Positions 1 to 8,401 of a stretch of 64,000 bases of DNA are shown one piece after another; the first letter of the stretch is position 1; each line of letters begins with the position of its first letter. Location: NCBI RefSeq assembly GCF_000025725.1, contig NC_013943.1, positions 1,612,001 to 1,676,000 of the forward strand, read 5' to 3'. The position numbers and the translations under genes are program-made. The notes under the pieces are model-generated. The model did not search any database. It had not been told where the DNA came from and saw only the letters and a program-made list of their open reading frames with translations. Source of the stretch: Denitrovibrio acetiphilus DSM 12809. Its GTDB lineage: Bacteria; Chrysiogenota; Deferribacteres; Deferribacterales; Geovibrionaceae.

Positions 1-184
1 GAACTGTCTTATGATCCATTTCCGTAAGATAATAATCCTTCATCTTTGCGGAAGCCTCGCCGAGCTGCTTTTCACTGTACTGATTTTCAGTACATCCTGT
101 AAATATAAAACAAAACAAAACAACCATAAACATCTGATAAATAAACCTGTTAGAACATAAACCCCAGCAATATAATTTAAGCAT
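1..184 (-). CDS. Lipoprotein, N-terminal part only (runs off window)
   Basis: The reverse strand opens at an ATG at 184 with a purine-rich GGGGG ribosome site just upstream. It reads about 61 residues to the window edge. The N-terminus has a basic start, then a hydrophobic stretch ending in FTGC, which looks like a lipobox, followed by the polar sequence TENQYSEKQLGEASAKM. I read it as an exported, probably lipid-anchored protein of unknown function. The C-terminus lies outside the window, so no family can be named. It is divergent from the next gene, sharing a roughly 190-bp AT-rich promoter region. Confidence 0.6.
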   Translation of the reverse strand, partial: MLKLYCWGLCSNRFIYQMFMVVLFCFIFTGCTENQYSEKQLGEASAKMKDYYLTEMDHKTV

Positions 185-306
185 GGTATCCCCCATTAAC
201 TCTGATTGAAAATAAGCAGTAAATGCTTTACAATGTATTAACTTGTATCACTTGTAATTATTCTACCAGAATTAATCAAAATTTACGAAAATAACACTTT
301 GAAATT

Positions 307-334
307 TTGACATTTTCAGTATTTTGCATATAAT
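307..334 (+). promoter_or_regulatory. Sigma-70-type promoter for the 373-747 gene
   Basis: TTGACA at 307-312 and TATAAT at 329-334 are separated by 16 bp, both hexamers matching the consensus. The predicted transcript start would leave a leader of about 30 nt before the ATG at 373. Confidence 0.7.
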
Positions 335-372
335 TATTGTGGATACGTATTTAATAATTCAAGGCTCGTTAA

Positions 373-747
373 ATGGATCATAAGTTAATAAATGTCTCTG
401 AAAAATCAAATATTGAAATCAACGACTCCTCCATAGAGATGCTTTTCCATGGGGTATGCTTATCCTATGAGTGCCCTCACTTCAGAGCAAATAAATGCCG
501 GATGATGTTTGTTATCCACGAAACCGAAAACTCTGCATGGAAATATTCTCAGACATGGATGACACCTACCAAATTTTTCTTACACATGCTGAAACATGGC
601 GACAATGCCTCTGATGACGCTTTGGAATTATTCAAACAGCTTCAGGAGAAATGGCACTGTCTCGATTCAGATGCGTCTTGTAACTGTGACTTTGTCGATG
701 AGATAAAAGCTTTGCGCAACGCTCTTTTGAAAGACCTCGATTACTAA
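373..747 (+). CDS. Small cytoplasmic protein of unknown function, Cys-containing
   Basis: A 124-residue protein without signal peptide or membrane segment. It has six cysteines in two groups: C-x4-C-x7-C near residues 29-42 (VCLSYECPHFRANKC) and C-x6-C-x-C near residues 95-104 (CLDSDASCNC). The spacing could bind a metal or form disulfides, but I do not recognise a family. It has its own strong promoter at 307-334 and is followed by a separate promoter for the next gene, so it is probably monocistronic. Confidence 0.6.
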   Translation: MDHKLINVSEKSNIEINDSSIEMLFHGVCLSYECPHFRANKCRMMFVIHETENSAWKYSQTWMTPTKFFLHMLKHGDNASDDALELFKQLQEKWHCLDSDASCNCDFVDEIKALRNALLKDLDY

Positions 748-797
748 CATATCTCTTAAGCCCGGTACTACTCAGTATCCCTCACCCAAAGAATCAC

Positions 798-826
798 TTG
801 ACATACGAATATTCAAATATTAATAT
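798..826 (+). promoter_or_regulatory. Sigma-70-type promoter for the BASS transporter
   Basis: TTGACA at 798-803 and TAATAT at 821-826 with the optimal 17-bp spacer, about 45 bp upstream of the ATG at 874. Confidence 0.65.
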
Positions 827-873
827 ATTTTAACAAATTACAAGCATATGCTTATAATTATAAAGGTGAAATC

Positions 874-1890
874 ATGATTAAATATCTATCTATATTGCAG
901 AAGAACCTCGTATGGGCCATCCCTGTTTCAATGATACTCGGACTTATAGGTGGAGGATTCCTCTTTGACGCACACCCGCTCAAACAGCTGATAATACCCA
1001 TAACGTTCTTAATGGTTTACCCTATGATGGCAACGTTAAACATCAGATCAATCTTTAAAGGTCGCGACACAAAACTTCAAATTATTACACAAATTATCAA
1101 TTTTATACTGATTCCGCTCATCGTATATTGTCTTGGTAAAATCTTCTTTACGGGAGACGCACAAAAATTCGGACTATGGGCTGTGGGGCTCTTTCTAATA
1201 GGTGTTCTGCCTGCCTCCGGCATGACTATTTCATGGACTGGATTTGCCAAAGGCAATAAAGAGGCAGCGACCAAAATGCTTGTTTTCGGACTTATAATAG
1301 GTGCAATGGCTGCTCCGGTTTACACAAAAGTATTTATGGGTGCAACAGTTGAAGTAGACATGCTTCATATGTTCAGGCAGATATGCCTGTTCGTATTTCT
1401 CCCTCTTCTGGCTGGGGTTTCAACACAAGCATATATCCGCAAAAGACATGGCAATGAAGCATGGACGAATAAATATAAACCAAAGTTTCCGCCTTTTTCT
1501 GCACTGGGAGTCACCTTAATAGCGTTTGTGGCAATGTCGCTGAAAGCTAAAAATATAATAGCAAATCCTGCTGATCTGATAACAATAATGATTCCTCTTG
1601 TAGTATTTTATCTGACTTCTTACATACTACTCTCAATCATCGGCAGACTCTTTTTCAAAAGAGAAGATGCTATCGCCATGGTTTTTGGTGTGGTGATGCG
1701 TGACCTTTCCATTGCACTGGCAATAGCTATGACTGCTTTTGGAAAAGAAGGGTCTACGATTGCTCTGCTCATATCCCTCGCCTATGTTATACAAATCCAG
1801 TCTGCGGCATGGTATATAAAGCTGGTACCTATGATTTTCAAAGAAGAGGATGTTAATACAGAGCAGATACAAGCTGGCGCAGAGACATAG
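874..1890 (+). CDS. BASS-family (bile acid:sodium symporter / ACR3-like) transporter
   Basis: A 338-residue inner-membrane protein with about ten hydrophobic segments from residue 12 to 320. The helix with VLPASGMTISWTGFAKGN (near residues 110-128) and the later VMRDLSIALAIAMTAFG (near 275-290) resemble the two crossover helices of the bile acid:sodium symporter superfamily, which also contains the arsenite efflux protein ACR3. Family members move organic anions, pantoate-like acids or arsenite. I cannot see the conserved Cys expected for a true ACR3, and no ars genes are adjacent, so the substrate is open. AAGGTG before the ATG serves as ribosome site. Confidence 0.75.
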   Translation: MIKYLSILQKNLVWAIPVSMILGLIGGGFLFDAHPLKQLIIPITFLMVYPMMATLNIRSIFKGRDTKLQIITQIINFILIPLIVYCLGKIFFTGDAQKFGLWAVGLFLIGVLPASGMTISWTGFAKGNKEAATKMLVFGLIIGAMAAPVYTKVFMGATVEVDMLHMFRQICLFVFLPLLAGVSTQAYIRKRHGNEAWTNKYKPKFPPFSALGVTLIAFVAMSLKAKNIIANPADLITIMIPLVVFYLTSYILLSIIGRLFFKREDAIAMVFGVVMRDLSIALAIAMTAFGKEGSTIALLISLAYVIQIQSAAWYIKLVPMIFKEEDVNTEQIQAGAET

Positions 1891-1982
1891 CAAACTCCTC
1901 AAAGGTACAGGTGTGATGCTTATGAAAGTCGCTAGTTATTTACGATTGCACTATAGAAGACCACATCAGCTTATAAATTCCA

Positions 1983-2242
1983 ACGGGTAAACCTGTGGTT
2001 CTATTGCTTCGCACGTGCTTAACACACAAAGTTACAACTTCGTTGTCACAGCTAGAGCATATGCAAAATACGTCACTGCGAAGCCTACAAGGCTGTGGAA
2101 CCTCTGGACTCGTTAGTTAATCCTGAGATTGCTTCGTCATTTTACATTCCTCGCAATGACTTGTAAGCTCTTAAGCTGTGATTAGCTCATTCATCCACGC
2201 ATAAATGCGTGGTGTTCTGTGTCTGCGACCGCATAAAAAAAG
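1983..2242. repeat. Dispersed intergenic repeat, copy A (about 260 bp)
   Basis: This stretch has no convincing gene. It is closely similar over its whole length to 25786-26042. Shared landmarks in order are ACGGGTAAAC, GCACGTGCTTAACACAC (CTCACGTGCTTAACACAC in copy B), ACTTCGTTGTCACA, CATATGCAAAATACGTCACTGCGAA, GTTAATCCTGAGATTGCTTC, CGCAATGACTT, TGTGATTAGCTCATTCATCC and a terminal ATAAAAAAAGGC. It contains a near-perfect hairpin CCACGCATAAATGCGTGG. The middle (CGTCACTGCGAA ... TTCGTCATTTTACATTCC ... CGCAATGAC) is related to the palindromic unit of the tandem array at 10246-10590. The copy ends inside the T-tract of the adjacent minus-strand terminator, as copy B does. Confidence 0.85.
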
Positions 2243-2260
2243 GCAGCCACACGACTGCCT
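2234..2260 (-). terminator. Rho-independent terminator of the csgG-like operon
   Basis: On the minus strand AGGCAG and CTGCCT arms (2241-2246 with 2255-2260) close an 8-nt loop and are followed by a run of seven to eight T. It lies 8 bp after the stop of the gene at 2269-3375. Confidence 0.8.
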
Positions 2261-2268
2261 TGATTAGC

Positions 2269-3375
2269 TCAATATAGTTTTTTGACCAGTATCGAATAGT
2301 CTGTAAGTTTCTCAACCTTATAGTTCGGCTTACTGTTAATTGCTGTTGCAAGATATAATGTCTTTTCCGGATAGGAAACAGCCAGCATATCTGCACTGCG
2401 CTCCTGAACGTCCAGCACCCATGCTGTATATGAAAGCATCTGCTTAAGCTCCATCAGGTCTGCAAGGCTGGGGTTACCTAAAAGCTGAACTGACACAGAC
2501 TTATTGTTTGCCCCTTTCACCTTCTCCATAACGATGCTTATAAGCGTCTGAGAGACTTCCCTATTCATATTCTGCATCATCTGATTTGTGGCATCGGTAA
2601 GACTAGCCCCCATCCCCTTAGCAGCGAGAAAACCGCTGGCAAGTATACGGGAATTGCCATTCTGCTGAGTTAGGAGCCTGTACGTTAGCCTGCCTGTTAC
2701 AACGTTGAAGGGCAGTGAAACACCATAGCCGGTATCTGTACCCTCTGATGCTGTCGTAGCAGTTTCAACTTTACCTATCAGCAGTGTTCCGGCAAGGCTT
2801 TTCACAGCGATATCACGCATTGCCATATAGTTATTTGTCTGCATGGCATTATCAAGAGTTGAAAGGCTGGTTCCGGCAGAGGAAGCTATATCAACAACCT
2901 CCATCTGCTGCATTGTAAGCTGGTTTATAACAGTTTCCGTCAGGATGTTTGTCTCCTCAACGTGCTTATCGGGGAAAACAACAGGGATCATAACAGCGAC
3001 AGAAGTGTTCTTAGCGATCATCCCTACGGCATTTTTAGCCTTTTCCGGAACGATAACTGCACTTATCATAACGCGGTAAAGATTCCCGTCCTCTTCCTCT
3101 CCTGTTATCTTATAGCTTTGGATGATGCCGGACACTTCACTCTTAATTGCTTCATCCACAAGCATAGCATTCTGTACTATGGTGTCAGACTTCACTCTTA
3201 CCCCGGAAGCTTCCTCCATTGCTGCCCATTTTGCGCGGGCAACAGCCTGAAGCTTTGCACTTGCTTTATCTCCGCCTATAATATCTGCCTCACCAATAGA
3301 TGTAACAGTAACAGGAACTGCAAATGCAACTGTGGCAGTAATCACCATAAAAACAGCAAGTATAAATTTTTTCAT
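2269..3375 (-). CDS. Exported FlgT-like/LPP20-type protein
   Basis: A 368-residue protein with a Sec signal peptide (MKKFILAVFMVITATVAFA, cleavage near residue 19). Residues 25-105 (GEADIIGGDKASAKLQAVARA ... VRVKSDTIVQNAMLVDEAIKSEVSGIIQSYKI) match the pattern of the N-terminal domain of flagellar assembly protein FlgT and related periplasmic proteins. The rest is an alpha/beta periplasmic region without recognised catalytic residues. It starts 1 bp after the stop of the preceding exported protein and lies in one operon with a CsgG-like lipoprotein. FlgT-like and CsgG-like proteins both work at outer-membrane ring or pore assemblies, so a shared envelope complex is plausible. Confidence 0.65.
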   Translation of the reverse strand: MKKFILAVFMVITATVAFAVPVTVTSIGEADIIGGDKASAKLQAVARAKWAAMEEASGVRVKSDTIVQNAMLVDEAIKSEVSGIIQSYKITGEEEDGNLYRVMISAVIVPEKAKNAVGMIAKNTSVAVMIPVVFPDKHVEETNILTETVINQLTMQQMEVVDIASSAGTSLSTLDNAMQTNNYMAMRDIAVKSLAGTLLIGKVETATTASEGTDTGYGVSLPFNVVTGRLTYRLLTQQNGNSRILASGFLAAKGMGASLTDATNQMMQNMNREVSQTLISIVMEKVKGANNKSVSVQLLGNPSLADLMELKQMLSYTAWVLDVQERSADMLAVSYPEKTLYLATAINSKPNYKVEKLTDYSILVKKLY

Positions 3376-3376
3376 A

Positions 3377-4366
3377 TCACTCTCCGGCTGGTTCTGTATT
3401 TTTGTCTGTAGTATTCTTGTATATTATAACAAAAGGGATATTACTGTTCTTGGCAACTGCGGAGAAAACGTTATCCGCCGCAGGCAGACCAACTTTTACC
3501 CCAACATCTCCAGATGCCCCCTGAGCAGAGGTACGGTAAGCCCTTTTAACATTTTTCTTAGCAAGTATCTCTTTTGCCTTATCCATATCAGCAGCAAAAA
3601 AGATATTTTTACGTCCGGCAATCCCGGCATAAACTGTTTCTTCCGTTGGCGCCAGAACTTTTACAAATAAAGAAGGAACATATGATGTGTCAGAAGCATC
3701 AATTATGATGCCGTCATACCTGCTCTTTGTAGTCTGGTCAACCGGCTTATACATCGCTCCGTATTTTATATCTTTAAATATATTTATCTTATCGTTATCC
3801 ACAGCATGGAAAAAATCCTTAAGACTCACTTCGATACAGGCATATCCTGTTTTCTCGACACTGTCATAAAAACGCCCCGAATTAGTATAACTTCCGCACT
3901 CTTTGACAATATTAATAAACTTCTCAAAGTCATATTTCTTTTCTTTACCGTTTTTCAGAATAAACTCACTACGTTCTTTTTCAGACATAGCCTCGAATTT
4001 CTTTTTTTCACTCTCTTTTGGTGTGTAATCCATATAGGGAGGAGCGTTAAGTATTGCGTCCCTCACAGTAACACCGTCGCTAATATAACTGTGAACAATA
4101 ACTTTCCAGACAGCCTCTCTGGCTTTTTGCATAGCATCATTCAGTGCAGTGTATTTAGACATCCCATGAGACGATTCCTTTATAACACGTAAAACACCGT
4201 TGCTCAGAAAACCGTCGAAACCTTCTGACGGCTCAGGAAAAGGTTCAAACTTGTACTCTCCCTCAATCTCCAGAACGACATTAACATTGGTGTCATTACT
4301 GTCCGCATATAAAATTGTATATGTGCAAAGCATGACAAGCAGTATTGAAATTATTTTTGAGCGCAT
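3377..4366 (-). CDS. Exported protein of unknown function, second gene of csgG-like operon
   Basis: A 329-residue protein with a signal peptide (MRSKIISILLVMLCTYTILYA). Residues 55-100 (GVLRVIKESSHGMSKYTALNDAMQKAREAVWKVIVHSYISDGVTV) have the same layout as the start of the downstream FlgT-like protein: a strand followed by an Ala-rich helix with an Arg/Ala pair. The two may therefore be distant relatives. No enzyme motif is visible. The gene is 1 bp upstream of the FlgT-like gene and about 100 bp downstream of the CsgG-like gene. Function in an envelope assembly is inferred from neighbours only. Confidence 0.55.
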   Translation of the reverse strand: MRSKIISILLVMLCTYTILYADSNDTNVNVVLEIEGEYKFEPFPEPSEGFDGFLSNGVLRVIKESSHGMSKYTALNDAMQKAREAVWKVIVHSYISDGVTVRDAILNAPPYMDYTPKESEKKKFEAMSEKERSEFILKNGKEKKYDFEKFINIVKECGSYTNSGRFYDSVEKTGYACIEVSLKDFFHAVDNDKINIFKDIKYGAMYKPVDQTTKSRYDGIIIDASDTSYVPSLFVKVLAPTEETVYAGIAGRKNIFFAADMDKAKEILAKKNVKRAYRTSAQGASGDVGVKVGLPAADNVFSAVAKNSNIPFVIIYKNTTDKNTEPAGE

Positions 4367-4435
4367 AGTATTCCTTCAGATAATTTTATATCAATAATAT
4401 AAGGAGATAGGTTTAGATACAAGGTAGAAATCACT

Positions 4436-4456
4436 GCGGGCGGATTTTCCGCCCGC
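4436..4456. other. GC-rich hairpin between the csgG-like gene and its partner
   Basis: A perfect 9-bp stem (GCGGGCGGA with TCCGCCCGC) around a TTT loop, 12 bp after the stop of the CsgG-like gene. There is no T-run, so it is more likely an mRNA-processing or attenuating hairpin than a full terminator. It shares its GGGCGGA core with the hairpin at 55263-55282. Confidence 0.6.
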
Positions 4457-4468
4457 AAATATATCAGT

Positions 4469-5662
4469 TTAGAATAATTTTTTCATAAAGCCCTGCCCCT
4501 TAAGCTGTTGGCGCTTTACAATAACTCCAAGTTTAAGTCTTGCAGTCTGTTCCGGGTCACCCTTCACCTGAACCCATGCCTGATTAGCTGTAACCTGATC
4601 TGAAACAGTTAAATCAAGAGGGATCTTAGACATGTTACATGTGGCAACATTTGTAAACGGATCTACTATCTCGATAAAATCGTAAGCATCAACTTTTGTT
4701 CCGGCTGTAATTCCTTTATCAGAGCCGAGGTTTATGAGTGCTACCGTTTTATTTCCTCTGAGCTGCTGGATGTATCCCCTCTGCGCAAATCTCTGAGAAA
4801 AGTCGGGACGAAGATCTTCAACTGCTTCACCCATTGCTTTTTTAGCAGCAGTGATAGACATTTCAGGGTTGAAGTTCGGCTGATTGCCTGCTACTTCATG
4901 TCCAGTAACTTTTTTATTCAGAAGCTGTTCGCCTGTAGCTACATCAAGAAGCTTTATGGTCATCTCAACATTAACGTTCCAGCCTGCCTGTGTGTTCACC
5001 GCAATAGAAGCAAGAGTGAAAAGACTGCCTAAGCTTTTATCATCTTTAATCTTTTCAACATACTTTGTAGTAATATTATCAACTGTACCAGTAATAATAT
5101 ATTGTACTCCGGCCATTTTACCAAGCTGAACGGCAGTGTTCGGATCACCGATTGTCATCTGAAATTTCTGTTCATTCATTATCTTCTGCAGATGGCTTCT
5201 GTCGTATATTTTCATACCGCCGATACCGGACATGGTATTTTCTACAGCAGACTGTGCATATGTACCGATATTTGGTGCAATCTCTCTCATGAAAGAGTCT
5301 ATATTGCCTGAATAATTAGTATCAGTTTTAGATGCAGAAACTCCACCTACTCCTATACCAACAGGTGTGGCAACGACCCCTGCGACAGCAGCAGATTTTC
5401 TTGTTGTAGAACTCTGACCGGAAACGTGAGTATTGGTAGCTGTCATTTTGCCGTATGTGGTATTGTTCTGAAATTCAACAATAGCCACTCTGGGGATATC
5501 AATTTTGTAAGATGACTGACAAACAGCAGGTATCTGTATCTTCTCAACATCTGCCGGTGAAACTTGATATGCTCCCGGATCAACCTTTGGCCCCCCTGCA
5601 ACACATGCCGAAAGGATCAATAACATCGATAATAAGAGCGAAGAAAGAGCGATTCTCTTCAT
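4469..5662 (-). CDS. CsgG/HfaB-family outer-membrane lipoprotein
   Basis: A 397-residue lipoprotein with signal peptide and lipobox LSAC (Cys20). Residues 55-240 carry the CsgG/HfaB fold: PRVAIVEFQNNTTYG, a Gly/Ala-rich segment (VAGVVATPVGIGVGG), SFMREIAPNIGTYAQSAVENTMSG, YDRSHLQKIMNEQKFQ and AGVQYIITGTVDNI. CsgG forms the curli secretion pore in the outer membrane and HfaB anchors holdfast. No curli subunits or csgEF are adjacent, so curli export is not supported. The extra C-terminal 150 residues are not part of classical CsgG. First gene of a three-gene operon with its own promoter. Confidence 0.75.
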   Translation of the reverse strand: MKRIALSSLLLSMLLILSACVAGGPKVDPGAYQVSPADVEKIQIPAVCQSSYKIDIPRVAIVEFQNNTTYGKMTATNTHVSGQSSTTRKSAAVAGVVATPVGIGVGGVSASKTDTNYSGNIDSFMREIAPNIGTYAQSAVENTMSGIGGMKIYDRSHLQKIMNEQKFQMTIGDPNTAVQLGKMAGVQYIITGTVDNITTKYVEKIKDDKSLGSLFTLASIAVNTQAGWNVNVEMTIKLLDVATGEQLLNKKVTGHEVAGNQPNFNPEMSITAAKKAMGEAVEDLRPDFSQRFAQRGYIQQLRGNKTVALINLGSDKGITAGTKVDAYDFIEIVDPFTNVATCNMSKIPLDLTVSDQVTANQAWVQVKGDPEQTARLKLGVIVKRQQLKGQGFMKKLF

Positions 5663-5690
5663 TCCGCAACCTCCATAATTTTATGCATGC

Positions 5691-5720
5691 ATTATAGACA
5701 TAAAAAAGAAATAAATTCAA
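5691..5720 (-). promoter_or_regulatory. Promoter for the csgG-like operon with adjacent palindrome
   Basis: On the minus strand TTGAAT (5715-5720) and TATAAT (5691-5696) are 18 bp apart, about 30 bp upstream of the start at 5662. Directly upstream, 5723-5739 is a perfect AT-rich 17-bp palindrome (TGATTAAT-A-ATTAATCA) that overlaps the stop codon of the udg gene and could be an operator. Confidence 0.6.
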
Positions 5721-5732
5721 ACTGATTAATAA

Positions 5733-6365
5733 TTAATCACAAGAAAATACTGCCATTACTTTCTGCAGGTCTTCCCAGCATGGCTTTTTCATTTTAGGAT
5801 TTCGCAAAAGATAGGCAGGATGATAGGTAGGCATGACTTTAACGCCATTCAGTTCAACAAATTCGCCTCTTATTTTTGTAATGCCAAGCTTGGTTTTCAA
5901 AAAATTCTGTGCGGCAACGCTGCCGAGACACACAATCACTTTCGGCTTAACATATTCAATCTGACGGTAAAGGTAAGGTATGCATGTATTTGATTCATCT
6001 TCAAAGGGATTTCTGTTCTCAGGAGGTCTGCATTTAACGATATTCGCAATGTAGACAGTATCTCTGGTAAACCCCATAGCTTCTATCATTTTAGTAAGAA
6101 GCTGTCCGGCTCGCCCGACAAAGGGGATCCCCTGTTTGTCCTCTTCAGCACCGGGACCTTCCCCGACAAACATAAGATCTGCTGCCGGATCTCCCACGCC
6201 AAAAACAATATTTAATCTTGTCTCATGCAGACGGCACTTTTTACAGGTACTAACCTCTTTATATAGAGCTTCAAAAGGATTTTCAGGTTTCTGCTCACAT
6301 TCCTGAGCTAAGACATCCTCGACTCCGTAAATTTCTTTTATTGGGTTATTATCAAAGAGTTCCAT
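5733..6365 (-). CDS. udg: Type 4 (UDGa) uracil-DNA glycosylase
   Basis: About 210 residues. It removes uracil from DNA in base-excision repair. Visible hallmarks are the motif [20 protein letters not shown], the later HPAYLLRNP motif, and four cysteines (CKKC early, C in [12 protein letters not shown], and C in SNTCIPYL) that in this family hold a 4Fe-4S cluster. I place the start at the ATG at 6365 (MELFDNNP), which overlaps the coaBC stop by 14 bp. An alternative start 7 codons upstream would lengthen the overlap. Last gene of the yicC-gmk-rpoZ-coaBC-udg operon. Confidence 0.9.
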   Translation of the reverse strand: MELFDNNPIKEIYGVEDVLAQECEQKPENPFEALYKEVSTCKKCRLHETRLNIVFGVGDPAADLMFVGEGPGAEEDKQGIPFVGRAGQLLTKMIEAMGFTRDTVYIANIVKCRPPENRNPFEDESNTCIPYLYRQIEYVKPKVIVCLGSVAAQNFLKTKLGITKIRGEFVELNGVKVMPTYHPAYLLRNPKMKKPCWEDLQKVMAVFSCD

Positions 6366-7545
6366 TCTTCTTCCTGAAAATATCATATGCTTTTTCTAAT
6401 ATAATCTCTGCTACGCCGGATTTAGGAAGTTTTCCTGAATCAACAGCAGTCCCGTCAGAAAAAAACATTGAAACCTCATTGTCTTCAGTTTCAAATCCGA
6501 TATCCTGTCTGGAGATATCATTCGCAACGATAAAATCGAGCTTTTTCGCTTCAAGCTTTTTAAGTGCATTTTCACGCACATCATTACTTTCCGCAGCAAA
6601 TCCGGTGAAAACCTGCATATCCTTTTTGAGAGGAGCAATGTTTATTAATATATCCGGATTTTTCTCCAGCCTGATATTCATGTCGTCCGCTGTTTTTTTG
6701 ATTTTTATATCGCTGTAGTCTGCTGGTCTGTAGTCTGCAACAGCAGCAGCCATAATAAGTATGTCCGAGTTGCCGAGTTTATCTTTAACTGCGTTCAGCA
6801 TTTCAGTTGCAGTCTGGACAGATGTCACTTTAAGTCCGCTCAGATCAGCAGTGACAGGACCGGCAACTACATCCACATCGGCACCCATCTCAAGAGCTTT
6901 TCTCGCTATTGCAGCCCCCATCTTTCCGCTTGAACGGTTAGATATAAAACGTACAGGGTCGATAGGCTCAACCGTTGGTCCCGCAGTAACCAAAACCCTG
7001 ATGCCGGCAAGAATCTTATCAGCAAAAAGGTATTCGATTATATCTTCAGGTTCAGACATACGTCCTTTACCGGAAGCTTTACATGCCATCTCGCCCACTC
7101 CAGGTTCAATGATTCTGTGCCCCATACGAAGGAGTCTTCTCATATTTTCCTGAGTGGTGAAATCTGCATACATATCAACATTCATAGCCGGGGCAAAAAT
7201 GATCGGCTTCTGAAATACAAGGGCAGTAGATGTCAGCAGGTTATCTGATATCCCATAAGCAATCTTCGCCATTGTATTTGCTGTGGCAGGAGCAATAACA
7301 AATTCGTCCGCCCAGCCGGCGAGGTCTATATGCTCTATTATATCCGGAGCAAGCCCCGGGTCAAATTCACCAGTATAAGCTCTGTGTCTGGTTATCGTTT
7401 CAAAAGTAAGCGGAGTAATGAACTTGCAGGCGTTATCTGTCATAATGACACGCACATCGTGCCCCGCCTTCATTAACAGCCTGCATAAAGTAATAGTTTT
7501 GTAGCAGGCAATACCGCCCGCAACGCCTATTAAATAGTTACTCAT
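6352..7545 (-). CDS. coaBC: Bifunctional phosphopantothenoylcysteine decarboxylase/synthetase
   Basis: A 397-residue coenzyme A biosynthesis enzyme. It joins cysteine to 4'-phosphopantothenate (CTP-dependent, CoaB) and decarboxylates the product (CoaC, FMN). The N-terminal flavoprotein half shows [10 protein letters not shown], the active-site His in [18 protein letters not shown] and the Cys of [11 protein letters not shown] (around residue 158). The C-terminal synthetase half starts near residue 185 with [20 protein letters not shown] and has AAAVADYRP. Normal full length. It overlaps rpoZ by 8 bp. Confidence 0.95.
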   Translation of the reverse strand: MSNYLIGVAGGIACYKTITLCRLLMKAGHDVRVIMTDNACKFITPLTFETITRHRAYTGEFDPGLAPDIIEHIDLAGWADEFVIAPATANTMAKIAYGISDNLLTSTALVFQKPIIFAPAMNVDMYADFTTQENMRRLLRMGHRIIEPGVGEMACKASGKGRMSEPEDIIEYLFADKILAGIRVLVTAGPTVEPIDPVRFISNRSSGKMGAAIARKALEMGADVDVVAGPVTADLSGLKVTSVQTATEMLNAVKDKLGNSDILIMAAAVADYRPADYSDIKIKKTADDMNIRLEKNPDILINIAPLKKDMQVFTGFAAESNDVRENALKKLEAKKLDFIVANDISRQDIGFETEDNEVSMFFSDGTAVDSGKLPKSGVAEIILEKAYDIFRKKNGTL

Positions 7546-7789
7546 GTTCCAGTAAAGCTTCTTCTGCCAGCTCTTCTTCAGACGCTACTCTTTCGAATAC
7601 TATCTGGTGTCTGATTATTTCATCAAGAGCAGTAGTTGTCACTTTGCTGTGGTCATTGTTTTGTCTGGGAGCAGAACCTTCTGTAGGTGCATTCAGCTCT
7701 CTTGCTCTGAGACCGGCAATGTGAACCAGTTTAAAGCGGCTGTGAAGATTGTCCTGTTTTATTATCTTTTCAATATCAAGTAATGGCAC
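7538..7789 (-). CDS. rpoZ: RNA polymerase omega subunit
   Basis: An 83-residue protein matching RpoZ in size and in context between gmk and coaBC. The conserved RFKLVHIAGLRARELN segment and the T-T-x-A-L-D-E-I motif near residues 51-58 are present. It stabilises the beta' subunit of RNA polymerase. The start directly abuts the gmk stop and its 3' end overlaps coaBC. Confidence 0.9.
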   Translation of the reverse strand: MPLLDIEKIIKQDNLHSRFKLVHIAGLRARELNAPTEGSAPRQNNDHSKVTTTALDEIIRHQIVFERVASEEELAEEALLEHE

Positions 7790-8401
7790 TTAGTCTACCT
7801 CCATAATGTCTTCAATTGTTTCTATAGTATCAGCCTTGAGGTGCTCTGCGATATATACCGCTTCCAGCTCGTTTGTGGCTTTGTTGATCTCGCTGTTTAC
7901 AATAATATAGTCATACTCATGGATATGTCGAATTTCTTCTCTGGCATTATCCAGCCTGACTTTCATAATCTCTTCGCTTTCAGTGCGTCTGTTTACAAGC
8001 CTTGTCCGCAAGTCTTTCATAGAAGGTGCGGTGATAAAAATATATATGCCGTAATCAAGCTTTTCCCGAAGCTGACGTGCCCCTTTCGGGTCGATATCAA
8101 GCAGAACATCTCTGCCTGTGCCGAGTATCTCTTCCACACGAATTCTGGATGTGCCGTAATAATTACCGTGCACCTGTGCCCATTCGAGAAACTCATCTCT
8201 GTCTATCATACCCTTAAAAGCCGTTTCGTCTACAAAGTAATAATCTTCGGTGTCTGTTTCATCGTGGCGTGGTTTTCTCGTGGTGTAGGAGACAGAATAA
8301 CCTATTGTATCGAATCTGCCTAGCAATCTATTACATAAAGTTGTCTTTCCTGCACCGCTGGGGGCACTAACGACAAATAACTTGCCTTTATTAAACCTCA
8401 T
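7790..8401 (-). CDS. gmk: Guanylate kinase
   Basis: A 203-residue cytoplasmic enzyme that phosphorylates GMP to GDP with ATP. It has the P-loop SAPSGAGKTT at residues 12-21, the GMP-binding VSYTTRKPRHDE and EFLEWAQVHGNYYGT motifs, and DIDPKGARQL. The length is standard. Its start overlaps the yicC stop by 4 bp (ATGA), typical of translational coupling. Confidence 0.95.
   Translation of the reverse strand: MRFNKGKLFVVSAPSGAGKTTLCNRLLGRFDTIGYSVSYTTRKPRHDETDTEDYYFVDETAFKGMIDRDEFLEWAQVHGNYYGTSRIRVEEILGTGRDVLLDIDPKGARQLREKLDYGIYIFITAPSMKDLRTRLVNRRTESEEIMKVRLDNAREEIRHIHEYDYIIVNSEINKATNELEAVYIAEHLKADTIETIEDIMEVD

Noticed and set aside
874-1890. Arsenite efflux pump ACR3
   Set aside because: Same superfamily, but no conserved Cys in the expected helix and no arsR/arsC neighbours.
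2843-3411. Overlapping genes on the plus strand opposite the FlgT-like gene
   Set aside because: They are reverse-strand shadows of well-supported exported proteins with no family pattern of their own.
4469-5662. Curli secretion system
   Set aside because: Only a CsgG-like protein is present; no csgA/B repeats, csgE or csgF nearby.
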